Positions 4,685 to 5,246 of a DNA stretch of 5,246 nt are shown piece by piece. Numbering within the stretch: the stretch's first letter is position 1; every line of letters begins with the position of its first letter. The translations under genes and the position numbers were made by a program. The stretch is from Chloroflexota bacterium (lineage in GTDB: Bacteria; Chloroflexota; Dehalococcoidia; SZUA-161; SpSt-899), in assembly GCA_018725425.1 (NCBI GenBank), contig QLUL01000097.1, positions 1 to 5,246 of the forward strand, written 5' to 3'. Under the pieces are notes generated by a model. The model had not been told where the DNA came from. It did no database searches and saw only the letters and a list, made by a program, of their open reading frames with translations.

Positions 4685-5246
4685 CGTCAAGACTCCTTCC
4701 GGCAAGCTTGATGAAAACCTGCCCTAGCGTTGCTTCTTGCGAATGAATGGTTACCAGCTCTTGCTCCCTGAGCCAGTGAGCAATCTGGTCGGCGGTTTGC
4801 GGATCATAAAGTGATAGCGAGACCCTCTTGATGTCGTCTCCATCCTTTAGCCCGACTTCAACCAGTGACTTACCGTGTTGTTGCTTCAGCCTCTCCGGGG
4901 TATCGTTGGCCGCGATCTGCCCTTCATTGAGGAAGATTACCCGGTCGCAGAGTTCGTCAACCTCCCACATGTCGTGCGAGGTTATGAAAATGGTCGTTCC
5001 CTGACTTTGCTCCTGGCGCAGCAGTTGATGTATCAATTCTCTGCCAACAGGGTCAAGCCCCACGGTCGGCTCGTCAAGGATTAACAGCTCCGGTCGATTG
5101 ACTAACGCCCGGGCGAATACCAATCTCTGCTTCATCCCTTTGGAATAGGAGCCCACGCGATCCTTGCCTCTTTCCCCCAGGGCGACTCGGTTTAATAGCT
5201 CAGGGATATGTGCTGTGCCGGAGCCATTTAGCCGGGCAAAGATTGC
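4656..5246 (-). CDS. ABC transporter ATP-binding protein, N-terminus beyond the window
   Basis: The last 196 residues of an ABC ATPase are present; the reading frame runs open through the right edge, so the Walker A and Q-loop lie outside. Visible are the signature SYSKGMKQR (fragment residues 33-41), Walker B LLILDEP (54-60), the D-loop GLDP (63-66) and the switch His in ITSHD (H91). EVDELCDRVIFLNEGQI follows, and then a C-terminal domain of about 70 residues that is common in ABC-2 exporter ATPases. The YSKGMKQR form of the signature is typical of exporter subunits that pair with ABC-2 permeases. It overlaps the permease gene by 29 bp. A GTG at 5156 is not the true start: conserved sequence (LLNRVALGERGKDRVGSYSKG) continues upstream of it. 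The operon promoter must lie beyond the right edge. Confidence 0.9.
   Translation of the reverse strand, partial: AIFARLNGSGTAHIPELLNRVALGERGKDRVGSYSKGMKQRLVFARALVNRPELLILDEPTVGLDPVGRELIHQLLRQEQSQGTTIFITSHDMWEVDELCDRVIFLNEGQIAANDTPERLKQQHGKSLVEVGLKDGDDIKRVSLSLYDPQTADQIAHWLREQELVTIHSQEATLGQVFIKLAGRSLDDEQISGNLQ

Noticed and set aside
4682..4705. TTG at 4705 as the permease start
   Set aside because: The ATG at 4684 has a near-perfect Shine-Dalgarno sequence eight bases upstream, which would be inside the gene if TTG were used, and MSRF is a more usual N-terminus.
5154..5156. GTG at 5156 as the start of the ATPase
   Set aside because: It falls just before the ABC signature; conserved ATPase sequence continues in frame to the window edge, so it is an internal codon.

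Overview
The window looks bacterial. Start codons include ATG, GTG and TTG, several with strong Shine-Dalgarno sequences. The hypoxanthine phosphoribosyltransferase is of the short bacterial type, and an ABC-2 exporter pair is present. One gene belongs to UPF0216 (DUF61), a family I know mainly from archaea. That, together with the tiny 7-bp tandem repeats between genes, makes an environmental lineage such as Chloroflexota (Dehalococcoidia-like) a reasonable guess. This taxonomic call is inference and weak.

Left part, plus strand (1-1541). The window opens inside the 3' remnant of a UPF0216-like gene (ending at 89), nearly identical to codons 13-39 of the complete UPF0216 gene at 1089-1541. 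Between the two copies sits a two-gene cassette: a DUF433 antitoxin-like gene (270-506) overlapping by 4 bp a DUF5615 PIN-like toxin gene (503-910). It has its own probable promoter, and a palindrome lies over the -10 box. The 178 bp between the toxin gene and the UPF0216 gene hold a possible 22-codon leader ORF and a 9-bp stem just before the UPF0216 start.

Right part, minus strand (5246 to 1576). Four genes run in one direction: the C-terminal 196 residues of an ABC transporter ATPase (cut by the window edge), an overlapping six-helix ABC-2 permease, hypoxanthine phosphoribosyltransferase (hpt), and adenine deaminase (ade). The enzymes form a two-step salvage route: Ade converts adenine to hypoxanthine and Hpt converts hypoxanthine plus PRPP to IMP. 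The ATPase and permease should form an exporter or membrane-remodelling transporter of unknown substrate. The operon promoter lies beyond the right edge.

ade and the UPF0216 gene converge. Their stop codons are 34 bp apart and both genes end in the same 11-bp sequence, forming a perfect inverted repeat with a 7-bp tandem repeat running into one arm. A similar arrangement follows the truncated UPF0216 copy at the left edge. I consider this recurring link between gene ends, inverted repeats and 7-mers the most unusual signal in the window. No RNA genes, CRISPR arrays or transposase genes were seen, and no gene-free stretch exceeds 300 bases.
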